Assembly: GCA_964474375.1 (NCBI GenBank)
Contig: CAYYSG010000020.1
Span: forward strand, 1-12,518
From: 2-01-FULL-33-17 sp964474375
GTDB taxonomy: Bacteria > Patescibacteriota > Minisyncoccia > Phycocordibacterales > UBA9973
Length of the DNA: 12,518 bases
Reading direction: 5' to 3'
Part shown: positions 1 to 6,500 of the stretch, in pieces
Numbering within the stretch: position 1 is the stretch's first letter
Layout: every line of letters starts with the position of its first letter
Notes under the pieces: model-generated
Told to the model about the DNA's origin: nothing
What the model saw: only the letters and a program-made list of their open reading frames with translations
Database searches by the model: none
Position numbers and translations under genes: made by a program

Positions 1-53
1 TAGTCGACAAAGAACTAAACCGCGTCAGAGTTGCCAAAAAATGGCGTAAATAA
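1..53 (+). CDS. C-terminal tail of an unidentified protein (partial)
   Basis: A reading frame open from the window edge ends in TAA at 51-53, twelve bases before a strong terminator. The last residues read VDKELNRVRVAKKWRK, a basic and probably helical tail. It is too short to assign a family. A second plus-strand frame is also open here and stops at 47-49, so the frame choice is inference: this one has the more protein-like composition and codon use. The gene starts outside the window. Confidence 0.45.
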   Translation, partial: VDKELNRVRVAKKWRK

Positions 54-64
54 AAGACCCTAAC

Positions 65-89
65 AAAACCCCGCATAAACGGGGTTTTT
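65..89 (+). terminator. Rho-independent terminator after the partial upstream gene
   Basis: AAAACCCCG (65-73) pairs with CGGGGTTTT (80-88) around a six-base loop, giving a nine-pair stem with a GC core and a 3' T-run. It lies twelve bases past the stop of the partial gene. The A-run on the 5' side would supply a shorter U-tract on the other strand, so weak bidirectional action is possible. Confidence 0.9.
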
Positions 90-104
90 GTTATTATGGG
101 ACAC

Positions 105-133
105 TTTTAAAATTAGTCCATATTTGCTATAGT
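105..133 (+). promoter_or_regulatory. Extended -10 promoter of trhO, near-leaderless
   Basis: An extended -10 element, TGC followed by TATAGT (125-133), lies 17 bases downstream of a weak -35-like TTTTAA (105-110). Only ten bases separate the -10 hexamer from the ATG at 144. Transcription beginning the usual six to eight bases after the hexamer would leave a leader of only a few bases. An imperfect dyad, GGAC (99-102) and GTCC (116-119), flanks the -35 region and could be an operator; that part is speculative. Confidence 0.7.
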
Positions 134-143
134 ATTCCTATCT

Positions 144-1046
144 ATGAATCAGGAATATACAATTTTACTTTATTACAAATACGTCCATATCAAGGACCCA
201 GAATTGGCTAAAATCGAGCAGAAATCCATCTGTGAGGCCTTGGGACTAACTGGGCGCATTATTGTGGCTCATGAGGGCATAAACGGCACTCTAGAGGGTA
301 AAAAAGAAGACTGCGAGAAGTATATTGCTTGGATGAACAAACAAAAATACTTTAAAGACATCGACTGGAAAAAGTCAGCAGGTGACGGAACTTCTTTCCC
401 CAAACTTTCTGTAAAAGTCCGCAAGGAAATAGTTTCATTACATTTAGTAGACGACGGCTGGGATATAGATCCAACTAAAATGACCGGCAAAAGATTAAAA
501 GCCGAAGAGCTAAATAAAATGTACGAAAAAGGCGAGGAGTTCTACATTGTTGATATGCGTAACGACTATGAACTAGAAGTTGGTAAATTCGAAGGCACTG
601 TATTTCCAGGGCTTGAGAATTTTCGTGATTTAAAAGAACGCGTCAAAGAAATCGAACATTTGAAGGATAAAAAAGTCATCACAGTATGTACTGGTGGGGT
701 TAGGTGTGAAAAGGCTAGCGGGTTCCTATTGTCACAAGGCTTTAAAGATGTAGCTCAATTGCACAATGGTATGGTAACTTACATGGAAAAATTCCCGAAC
801 AAAGCTTTCAAGGGTTCACTCTATGTTTTTGATAAAAGAAAGACAGTTACTTTTGATGACGCTGATAAACACGTTGTAATAGGCAAATGTCATTATTGTG
901 CTGGTCCAACTGAAAATTATTTTGACTGTACTTATCCATTTTGTCACAAACAAAAATTGGGTTGTGTGGACTGTGTAGAAGGCAATGCTGGGTACTGCAA
1001 AGAAGAATGCAAAACATTACACGCAAAGAATAATGTAACAGCCTAA
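144..1046 (+). CDS. trhO: tRNA uridine(34) hydroxylase TrhO (rhodanese family)
   Basis: TrhO (formerly YceA) makes 5-hydroxyuridine at wobble position 34 of tRNAs, using molecular oxygen in characterised homologues. The product has 300 residues. The N-terminal domain (about 1-100) carries the family signature AHEGINGTLEG (42-52). A rhodanese domain (about 125-215) has the active-site loop CTGGVRCEK at 182-190. The tail is cysteine-rich, with Cys249, 252, 262, 267, 274, 277, 285 and 289, and looks like a metal-binding or structural module. E. coli TrhO is about 350 residues, so this is a compact form. The ATG at 144 is set by the promoter just upstream and by the typical N-terminus; no Shine-Dalgarno is present. 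rsmI begins one base after the stop, so the two RNA-modification genes are almost certainly co-transcribed. The oxygen requirement is notable if the host is a fermenter. Confidence 0.95.
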   Translation: MNQEYTILLYYKYVHIKDPELAKIEQKSICEALGLTGRIIVAHEGINGTLEGKKEDCEKYIAWMNKQKYFKDIDWKKSAGDGTSFPKLSVKVRKEIVSLHLVDDGWDIDPTKMTGKRLKAEELNKMYEKGEEFYIVDMRNDYELEVGKFEGTVFPGLENFRDLKERVKEIEHLKDKKVITVCTGGVRCEKASGFLLSQGFKDVAQLHNGMVTYMEKFPNKAFKGSLYVFDKRKTVTFDDADKHVVIGKCHYCAGPTENYFDCTYPFCHKQKLGCVDCVEGNAGYCKEECKTLHAKNNVTA

Positions 1047-1047
1047 A

Positions 1048-1731
1048 ATGGAACAATACGGCGCATTGTATGTAGTAGCTACTCCTATAGGCAACCTAGG
1101 GGACATGACTTACCGTGCGGTGGATATTCTAAACACTGTTGATATTGTTTTTGCTGAGGATACTCGGCAGTTTAAAAAACTAGCTGACAAATATAATATA
1201 CAAACCAAAACCAGTTCGTATAACGCGCATGCAAGTATAAAGACTCACGAAAAAATAATAGACATGCTCTTATCGGGGCAAAATATCGCACTAGTATCCG
1301 ATGCGGGGACACCAGGCATATCTGACCCAGGGTCATTAATTATTTCCATATTGCGTACGCAGTATCCTGATATAAAAATAATCCCAATTCCAGGAGCCAG
1401 TGCGTTAACTGCAGCCGTGTCGGTGTCAGGCATATTGGGTAATAGTTTTATTTTTTGTGGATTTGCTCCAAACAAAAAAGGCAGGGAGACTTTTTTTAAC
1501 ACAACGCTAACAAATGAAGCACCTTCTGTTTTTTATGAATCAACACACAGAATAACTAATTTGCTTAATTGGTATAACAAAAATTCACCAAACACAAAAA
1601 TAATGCTTTTTCGTGAACTAACCAAAATGTTTGAAACCATAAATACTGGCACTGCCAGCGAGCAATTGGAAATAATTAAAAACAACCCCAAAGAGCTAAA
1701 AGGCGAGTTTACTGTTATAATATTTCCATAA
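1048..1731 (+). CDS. rsmI: 16S rRNA (cytidine(1402)-2'-O)-methyltransferase RsmI
   Basis: RsmI 2'-O-methylates C1402 in the decoding centre of 16S rRNA, using S-adenosylmethionine. The 227-residue protein shows the tetrapyrrole-methylase-fold motifs in order: ATPIGNLGD (11-19), AEDTR (36-40), SDAGTPGISDPG (84-95), IPGASA (114-119), FYESTHR (162-168), and RELTKMFE (189-196), followed by a closing beta-strand ending in VIIFP. E. coli RsmI is about 286 residues. The roughly 60-residue C-terminal extension is missing here, and the protein stops right after the catalytic fold. The start lies one base after the trhO stop with no Shine-Dalgarno, suggesting coupled translation. The final codons overlap a probable promoter for the next gene. 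Confidence 0.96.
   Translation: MEQYGALYVVATPIGNLGDMTYRAVDILNTVDIVFAEDTRQFKKLADKYNIQTKTSSYNAHASIKTHEKIIDMLLSGQNIALVSDAGTPGISDPGSLIISILRTQYPDIKIIPIPGASALTAAVSVSGILGNSFIFCGFAPNKKGRETFFNTTLTNEAPSVFYESTHRITNLLNWYNKNSPNTKIMLFRELTKMFETINTGTASEQLEIIKNNPKELKGEFTVIIFP
1713..1721 (+). promoter_or_regulatory. Probable internal promoter for the DUF4015 gene
   Basis: TGT followed by TATAAT (1713-1721) is a perfect extended -10 element inside the last codons of rsmI. It lies 16 bases before the ATG at 1738 and predicts a leader of roughly ten bases. No good -35 is visible. The same bases encode part of the conserved RsmI C-terminal strand, so chance is possible, but the match and position agree with the other promoters in this window. 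Confidence 0.5.
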
Positions 1732-1737
1732 ACAAAC

Positions 1738-2928
1738 ATGGTTAAAAAACTCGTAATCATATTCGGTATCCTAGCAATCATATCATCCGGTATTTATGCA
1801 GTTTTGTCTTATTCTAAAACCAACCAAAGTTTTTCCCAGAATTACGAGTTTTCTAGATTTTCTAAAATAAAAAACGAGACTAATCTCGAGGACAATTTTA
1901 TTGAAAGTCAAATTAATCAAGAAATAGAAAAAGACTTACATATTCCAAAACCAGAACATGTTCGAGGTATCTATATGTCATCATGGGTAGCTGGTACTAA
2001 AAATTTCAGGAATAATTTAACTAATTTAGTAATGGATACTGAATTAAATGCCATAGTTATTGATTTCAAGGACTCCGAAGGGGTGGTCTCTACTCCAGCT
2101 GGAATTGGTGCCAGTATGGACAGAATCAACGCCGGGTCCAAAAGAGCCCCTGATTTACAGAACTACATTGCCGAGCTCCACAGTAAAGGCATTTATACTG
2201 TAGCGCGTATTGCGGTGTTTGAAGATCCTATTTATTCTAAAAATAATTTTGCTGAAGCCGTTCAAACCAGTCAGGGCAGTTTATGGAAAGACCGTCATGG
2301 TTTATCATGGGTCGACCCATCTTCTCTTGATTTTCATCAATACATCTTAGAGCTGTGTTTAGAAGCTTATGATTTAGGATTTGATGAAATTAATTTAGAC
2401 TACATACGGTTTCCAACCGATGGTTCTAAAGACAAAGTTTTCCCAATATCAGATTATTCTCAAAAGCAAAAAATCATTACTGATTTTGTGTCATATATTT
2501 ATAAAGAACTAAACTCACGTAGTATACCAATGTCGATCGATGTTTTTGGTCAAATAGTCAGCACTGCAGACGACATGGGGATAGGGCAGTATTACGAAGA
2601 TCTACTTGTTAATACCGATATAATTTCACCTATGGTCTACCCGTCACATTTTTACCCTGGGTACAAGAATTTATCTCGGCCAGAATCTATGCCTTATGAA
2701 ACTATAAAATACTCAATACAGGACGCAATTCGCAGACGCGAAGCCATTGGTTCTACTACTGAAATTCGCGCTTGGGTTCAGGACTTTAGTTTAGCTATTC
2801 CGTACGGGCTTTATGAAGTCAAAGAACAAATAAGAGCCTTGGAGGAATTGGGTATTCAGTCTTATTTTGTTTGGGACCCTAAAAATAAGTATACAAAAGA
2901 AGCTTATTTGAAAAATCTTATTAACTAG
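1738..2928 (+). CDS. Membrane-anchored putative glycosyl hydrolase (DUF4015 type)
   Basis: This is a 396-residue protein with one N-terminal membrane helix (about 4-25), a polar linker rich in Asn, Glu and Lys (26-72), and a large outward-facing domain of the DUF4015 'putative glycosyl hydrolase' family, predicted to be a TIM barrel. Visible conserved stretches are VRGIYMSSW (75-83), IVIDFKDSEG (106-115), VARIAVFEDP (155-164), DEINLDYIRFP (216-226), MSIDVFG (265-271), ISPMVYPSHF (296-305), RAWVQDF (344-350) and FVWDP (377-381). The acidic residues at the ends of these strands are plausible catalytic groups, but no substrate is established for the family. It lies six bases after rsmI, yet probably also has its own promoter inside rsmI. 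An envelope or exopolysaccharide-cleaving role is inference from anchoring and fold. Confidence 0.85.
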   Translation: MVKKLVIIFGILAIISSGIYAVLSYSKTNQSFSQNYEFSRFSKIKNETNLEDNFIESQINQEIEKDLHIPKPEHVRGIYMSSWVAGTKNFRNNLTNLVMDTELNAIVIDFKDSEGVVSTPAGIGASMDRINAGSKRAPDLQNYIAELHSKGIYTVARIAVFEDPIYSKNNFAEAVQTSQGSLWKDRHGLSWVDPSSLDFHQYILELCLEAYDLGFDEINLDYIRFPTDGSKDKVFPISDYSQKQKIITDFVSYIYKELNSRSIPMSIDVFGQIVSTADDMGIGQYYEDLLVNTDIISPMVYPSHFYPGYKNLSRPESMPYETIKYSIQDAIRRREAIGSTTEIRAWVQDFSLAIPYGLYEVKEQIRALEELGIQSYFVWDPKNKYTKEAYLKNLIN

Positions 2929-2945
2929 AAACTATATACCTACTA

Positions 2946-2954
2946 TGGTATAAT
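2946..2954 (+). promoter_or_regulatory. Extended -10 promoter giving a leaderless mRNA
   Basis: TGG followed by a perfect TATAAT (2946-2954) lies only seven bases before the ATG at 2962, so transcription should begin at or within a base or two of the start codon. There is no convincing -35. This is the clearest leaderless arrangement in the window and starts the transcript running through the S41 protease and rplI. Confidence 0.85.
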
Positions 2955-2961
2955 CTAAATT

Positions 2962-3504
2962 ATGAAATCACGTAGAACAATTTCTTATATTGGTCTTTGG
3001 GCTCTAATTATGCCATGGCTGGGATTCTCCTGGGAAACAAAAACTGTACTTTTTTCCCTCACAGGCTTAATTTTGCTTTTTATTGGTAACAAGCATTATC
3101 ACTCTGAAAAAAGAAATAAGGAGTCAGGCGATATAAAAGATCAGCCTGCAGTAATTCAAGACGAACCTGTTATAATTGCTGAGTCAGTAAAGGTCTATAG
3201 CGATATACCAGAGTACATGGAACCAGTACCAAATCTTGACCCAGTGGTTAAAACAGAACCTGTCAGTGACTATAATACTCAGCCTGAAGCTATTTTAGAA
3301 GAAGATTATATAGAAGAGGTTGTAAAAACCGAACCAGTTATTTTTTCTAATGACGAAGTCAAAGAAGAGATCATTGTTGTTTCTCCGAAACCTAAACAGT
3401 CCCGAATTCGTAAAAGTATTGAAATATTACCAAGATTCAAAAGAAGTTCCAAGGCGATTCCTCTTGAATCACTAGACACTAATGATGAAAATGAACAAAA
3501 CTAA
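2962..3504 (+). CDS. Unknown membrane protein with acidic repeat-bearing tail
   Basis: I cannot assign this 180-residue protein to a named family. Two membrane helices (about 8-22 and 28-43) are joined by a short SWETK loop. Basic residues at the N-terminus (MKSRR) and after helix 2 (KHYHSEKRNK) predict both ends inside the cell. The remaining 130 or so residues look disordered and acidic, with EPV at 68-70, 87-89, 99-101 and 124-126 and an exact repeat VVKTEPV at 95-101 and 120-126. A basic patch follows (about 143-164, KPKQSRIRKS and RFKRSSK), then a polar end. Similar 'MPWLGF' two-helix proteins recur, as I recall, in Parcubacteria-like genomes. The gene follows a leaderless promoter, and its last 23 bases overlap the S41 protease start. 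A membrane-tethered adaptor is possible but unproven. Confidence 0.8.
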   Translation: MKSRRTISYIGLWALIMPWLGFSWETKTVLFSLTGLILLFIGNKHYHSEKRNKESGDIKDQPAVIQDEPVIIAESVKVYSDIPEYMEPVPNLDPVVKTEPVSDYNTQPEAILEEDYIEEVVKTEPVIFSNDEVKEEIIVVSPKPKQSRIRKSIEILPRFKRSSKAIPLESLDTNDENEQN

Positions 3505-4705
3505 CTATAGTAAATTTATATCCATAGCCTCTATCGCTGCGGTGATGTTAGCATCGTTTGTTTTTGGTGTTTATGCTAACGAAAAGAAAATAGTAGAAAT
3601 ACCATTTGCAAATAGAAATGTAGCTGTTGCTGCTACTGGGGACAATAAAGATCTCGATTTATTTTTTACTGTATGGAATACTCTTCGGGAAAAATCAATT
3701 CATTTCGATGAAGTTAAAGATGACGACCGAATATACGGCGCTATCCAAGGCTTAGCTTCGTCACTGGGTGACCCATATACAGTATTTATGCCACCAAAGG
3801 AAGCTAAAGATTTTAACGAATCAATCAGTGGTTCATTTGACGGTATTGGTGCTGAGCTTGGAAAGAAAGATAAAATTCTAACTATTATTGCGCCTCTTAA
3901 GAATTCTCCAGCAGAGCGTGCTGGTATTCGCTCAGGAGACAAAATAGTCAAAATAAATGACACTCCTGCGACTGACATGGAAATAGAAGAAGCTGTTAGT
4001 TTGATCCGTGGTAAAAAGGGTACAATTGTGAATCTTGAAATATACCGCGATGGAGACAGAGACACAAAAAAAATAGAAATAATGCGTGACACTATTGTTA
4101 TTCCAACTTTGCAAACCGAAGTCAAAGACGGAGTATTCGTAGTGCATGTTTATAATTTTGGGGAAAAGGTAGTAGCTGATTTTGATAAAGCCATCGATGA
4201 GTATAAAAATTCAGGGTTAGATAAAATGATCATTGATTTACGTGGTAACCCAGGGGGATATCTAGAAGCAGCTGTTGATATATCTAGTTATTTTGTACCC
4301 AAAGGTAAAACCATCGTTACCGAAGACTTTGTCAAAGGCGATAAAAAACAAGTCCATACTAGTTATGGTTATAGTGATTTAAAGAAACTACCCAAAGTTG
4401 TAATTTTGGTTGACGGTGGTTCAGCTTCAGCATCTGAAATTCTAGCTGGTGCACTGCGTGACCACAAAATAGCAACTATCGTAGGGACTAAGACTTTCGG
4501 CAAAGGCTCTGTTCAAGAATTAATCCCAATGAAAGAAAACACTTCATTAAAAGTAACCATAGCAAGATGGTTAACCCCAAGTTCTAAATTGATCGAAAAA
4601 AATGGTATCGAACCTGATGTTGAAATCAAGCGTGAAATCAAAGAAGGCGATGCTACTTATGATAATCAACTTATAAAAGCATTAGAAGTAATAAACAAAA
4701 AATAA
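3482..4705 (+). CDS. S41 family C-terminal processing peptidase (CtpA/Prc type)
   Basis: This 407-residue serine protease has an N-terminal membrane helix (about 12-31) and an outward-facing body. An N-terminal segment includes LGDPYTVFMPP (95-105). A PDZ domain (about 117-200) has GIGAELG and the GDKIVKIND strand. The catalytic domain has IIDLRGNPGGYLEAA (250-264) and GGSASASEILAGAL (312-325). By alignment to the CtpB pattern, the likely catalytic set is Ser316, Lys341 (TFGKG) and Gln345, with the expected 25-residue Ser-to-Lys spacing. The family trims C-termini of envelope proteins after PDZ recognition. ATGs at 3482, 3485 and 3491 are all possible starts with no Shine-Dalgarno to choose between them; each overlaps the previous gene, implying translational coupling. 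rplI follows six bases after the stop. Confidence 0.95.
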   Translation: MMKMNKTNYSKFISIASIAAVMLASFVFGVYANEKKIVEIPFANRNVAVAATGDNKDLDLFFTVWNTLREKSIHFDEVKDDDRIYGAIQGLASSLGDPYTVFMPPKEAKDFNESISGSFDGIGAELGKKDKILTIIAPLKNSPAERAGIRSGDKIVKINDTPATDMEIEEAVSLIRGKKGTIVNLEIYRDGDRDTKKIEIMRDTIVIPTLQTEVKDGVFVVHVYNFGEKVVADFDKAIDEYKNSGLDKMIIDLRGNPGGYLEAAVDISSYFVPKGKTIVTEDFVKGDKKQVHTSYGYSDLKKLPKVVILVDGGSASASEILAGALRDHKIATIVGTKTFGKGSVQELIPMKENTSLKVTIARWLTPSSKLIEKNGIEPDVEIKREIKEGDATYDNQLIKALEVINKK

Positions 4706-4711
4706 ACCCAT

Positions 4712-5155
4712 ATGAAAGTTATATTCCTAAAAGATGTACCCAAACTAGGTAAGAGAGATGATGTAAAGGAAATGAATGATGGGTATACTCGTAACTTTCT
4801 TTTACCACAAAAACTAGTTGAAATAGCAACGCCGGAAGCACTAGCCAAACTAAAGAAAAAGCTAGGCGACAGGCAGGCCGGACACGACGCGGAAGACATT
4901 CGTAATAAATTACTAATAGATTCTATATCGGGTTATGAAATAACCATCAAAGCCAAAGCTAATGAAAAAGATGCTTTGTTTAAAAGTATCACCGCGAAAG
5001 ATGTAATTAATGCAATCAAGAATGAATTAAAAATTACAGCACCAGAGTCAATTCTAGAGAATAATTTACATATTAAATCTATTGGTTCGCATGATTTATC
5101 TATCAAGCTAGGTAACCACAAAGGTAGTATTAAACTAAATATAGTAAAAGAATAA
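4712..5155 (+). CDS. rplI: Large-subunit ribosomal protein bL9
   Basis: bL9 sits near the base of the L1 stalk of the 50S subunit. The 147-residue length is normal. The N-terminal domain (1-50) matches the family closely: MKVIFLKDVPKLGKRDDVKE, then NDGYTRNFLLPQKLVEIAT (22-40). The long linking helix (about 42-75) and a C-terminal domain ending in GSIKLNIVKE follow. In many bacteria rplI sits beside rpsF, ssb and rpsR; here it is the last gene after an S41 protease, an unusual setting. bL9 is, as I recall, absent from some Candidate Phyla Radiation lineages, so its presence may help placement. The stop codon lies inside the stem of the downstream terminator. Confidence 0.98.
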   Translation: MKVIFLKDVPKLGKRDDVKEMNDGYTRNFLLPQKLVEIATPEALAKLKKKLGDRQAGHDAEDIRNKLLIDSISGYEITIKAKANEKDALFKSITAKDVINAIKNELKITAPESILENNLHIKSIGSHDLSIKLGNHKGSIKLNIVKE

Positions 5156-5178
5156 AGAGGCTTCTAGGCCTCTTTATT
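5151..5178. terminator. Bidirectional terminator between convergent rplI and glycosyltransferase
   Basis: AATAAAGAGGC (5151-5161) pairs perfectly with GCCTCTTTATT (5168-5178) around a six-base loop, with T-rich sequence following on both strands. The rplI stop (5153-5155) lies within the 5' arm. The glycosyltransferase stop (5164-5166, minus strand) lies in the loop. One hairpin therefore ends both convergent transcripts and holds both stop codons. Confidence 0.9.
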
Positions 5179-5913
5179 TATTTCAGTTTCTTGTTTTTCT
5201 TTGTTCTTGAAAAAGTCCAATATTGCTTGGTTGTCGTGTTGCCATTTCGGAATTAATTCCATGTTGGATTCTATTGTGGACTGACTACGGTTCATGTTAG
5301 TGTAAACTACCGCATTTAGTACAATGTGCAATTTACCGATTTGGCGCAGTGCTTGGGATATGTAAAAATCCTCTGCCCAAAAATTAAGACCCAGTTTTTC
5401 TTTTAGCTCTATTATTGGTTCTATACCACCGACTTTTTTATAGTCTTCTAGTCTGCAAGCCCAATTACCACCAGATGCAAATTGTGACAGTGGTGATTTT
5501 AGAAATTTTCGTCTCATGAAGAATTGGTATATCATAGCGATTCTCCAAAACCAGTTACGGTCCATTATTAAACGCCCACCGACAATACTAATATCAGAAT
5601 TTTTATATAGTGGGGTAATTAGGTTTTTGATCCAGTCTTTATGAGCATAAGCGTCGCCATCTATACAAGCTATATAGTCGCCGGATACTTCGTTAAATCC
5701 TTTGATTCGGGCATAAGGCTGACCATTTGGGCCATTATAGGGGATAATGCGTACAAAAGGATAACGCTGGGCTATTTCTATTGTACGGTCTTCAGTGTTA
5801 TGTGCTACAAGCACTATTTCGTCAGCTTTTCTGGATTGACGAAGTACGCTTTCGATACATTTGGCAATGTATTTCTGTTCATTGTGAGCAATAATTAAAA
5901 CTGAAATTTTCAT
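5164..5913 (-). CDS. Family 2 glycosyltransferase
   Basis: This is a 249-residue GT-A fold glycosyltransferase. The N-terminus shows the GT2 signature MKISVLIIAHNEQKYIAKCIESVL (first 24 residues, split here only by convention: MKISVLIIAHNE at 1-12, then a helix to 24). DEIVLVAHNTEDRT lies at 31-44 and the metal- and nucleotide-sugar-binding DGD motif at 85-87 in CIDGDAYA. ASGGNWACRL (146-155) forms the acceptor-side loop, and AEDFYISQALR (180-190) supplies the likely catalytic acid pair Glu181-Asp182. There is no membrane helix after the catalytic domain, so it is probably soluble or peripheral. The C-terminus is short and charged. The sugar and acceptor cannot be deduced. It is a single-gene transcript with its own extended -10 promoter, shares a terminator with rplI, and has no other glycan genes adjoining it. 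Confidence 0.9.
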   Translation of the reverse strand: MKISVLIIAHNEQKYIAKCIESVLRQSRKADEIVLVAHNTEDRTIEIAQRYPFVRIIPYNGPNGQPYARIKGFNEVSGDYIACIDGDAYAHKDWIKNLITPLYKNSDISIVGGRLIMDRNWFWRIAMIYQFFMRRKFLKSPLSQFASGGNWACRLEDYKKVGGIEPIIELKEKLGLNFWAEDFYISQALRQIGKLHIVLNAVVYTNMNRSQSTIESNMELIPKWQHDNQAILDFFKNKEKQETEINKEA

Positions 5914-5936
5914 ATATCAGTTTTGATATTATAGCA
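5914..5936 (-). promoter_or_regulatory. Extended -10 promoter and dyad upstream of the glycosyltransferase
   Basis: On the minus strand, TGC followed by TATAAT (5936 down to 5928) is a perfect extended -10, with 14 bases between it and the ATG (5913-5911). The predicted leader is about seven bases. The spacer contains a perfect inverted repeat, ATATCA (5914-5919) and TGATAT (5924-5929), that touches the -10, so it could be an operator or a small hairpin at the start codon. The promoter overlaps the T-tract of the upstream gene's terminator. Confidence 0.7.
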
Positions 5937-5939
5937 TAA

Positions 5940-5968
5940 TAAAAAATAGCCAGCTTGCTGCTGGCTAT
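5940..5968 (-). terminator. Rho-independent terminator of the 134-residue orphan gene
   Basis: Read on the minus strand, ATAGCCAGC (5968-5960) pairs with GCTGGCTAT (5954-5946) around a five-base loop, and a T-run follows. It begins 24 bases after the stop of the upstream minus-strand gene. Its T-tract runs directly into the glycosyltransferase promoter. Confidence 0.9.
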
Positions 5969-5992
5969 CAATTAATATTTTTTTAATTTAGG

Positions 5993-6397
5993 TTATTCGG
6001 GTTGTTCGTCACTAATGAGACTTCTCTCGGGATGCATTTTGTCTTGTATGTCAATAACTAAGTCTCGAATACTTTTTGAAGTTTTTTCCGCTAAATTTAT
6101 AATAGCTTCCTCGTTATCTTTTTTGAGATTTTTAGCTAGTGTGTATTTTGGGCTATCTTCTTGTGATTCTTTCATTTGTTCATGCTGATGAAAAAATGCT
6201 TTTTGATAGATCTCACTTTTGCTTTTGAATTCTGAAATTAGTTTTTTTGAATTTTCAACAAATTCATCAATAGTTTCCTTGCCGATTCTAGGGTTCCTAG
6301 GGTCATTAAGTTTTTTTTCATAATCATCTGCGATTAGCTGAAGCTCTTCTAGTTTAGACACGAATGTCTTCATTGGGTGATGTTGATTTATACTCAT
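5993..6397 (-). CDS. Unrecognised 134-residue helical protein
   Basis: I do not recognise a family. The protein is highly charged and appears to be all helix, with no signal peptide or membrane segment. Heptad-like stretches occur at about 12-30 (FVSKLEELQLIADDYEKKL), 40-78 and 88-121. A break with NDPRNPRIG lies at 31-39. A coiled-coil or helical bundle is likely. The ATG at 6397 is used here; Met9 is an alternative start. No Shine-Dalgarno is present, but TAAACCCT lies seven bases before the ATG, exactly as in the next minus-strand gene. It has its own downstream terminator and is separated from the upstream orphan by another, so it is probably a single-gene unit. The function is unknown. 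Confidence 0.7.
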   Translation of the reverse strand: MSINQHHPMKTFVSKLEELQLIADDYEKKLNDPRNPRIGKETIDEFVENSKKLISEFKSKSEIYQKAFFHQHEQMKESQEDSPKYTLAKNLKKDNEEAIINLAEKTSKSIRDLVIDIQDKMHPERSLISDEQPE

Positions 6398-6447
6398 ATT
6401 TTAAAGGGTTTATTAGATACAAACTATCATAAAATCAGTTTTTTTGC

Positions 6448-6473
6448 AAAAAAACACCCCCCTATGTAGGGGG
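6448..6473 (-). terminator. Rho-independent terminator of the 123-residue orphan gene
   Basis: On the minus strand CCCCCT (6473-6468) pairs with AGGGGG (6463-6458) across a four-base loop, followed by GTG and a run of seven T (6454-6448). It starts 28 bases after the stop at 6501. The T-run is one half of a perfect 18-base palindrome, G-T7-GC-A7-C, at 6438-6455. Confidence 0.88.
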
Positions 6474-6500
6474 ATGAATTATAATGATACATTTAGTGTT

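Noticed and set aside
3700..4125. 141-codon open frame on the minus strand inside the S41 protease
   Set aside because: It lies wholly antisense to a well-supported gene with intact catalytic motifs, and its Ser/Ile-rich translation looks like an antisense artefact.
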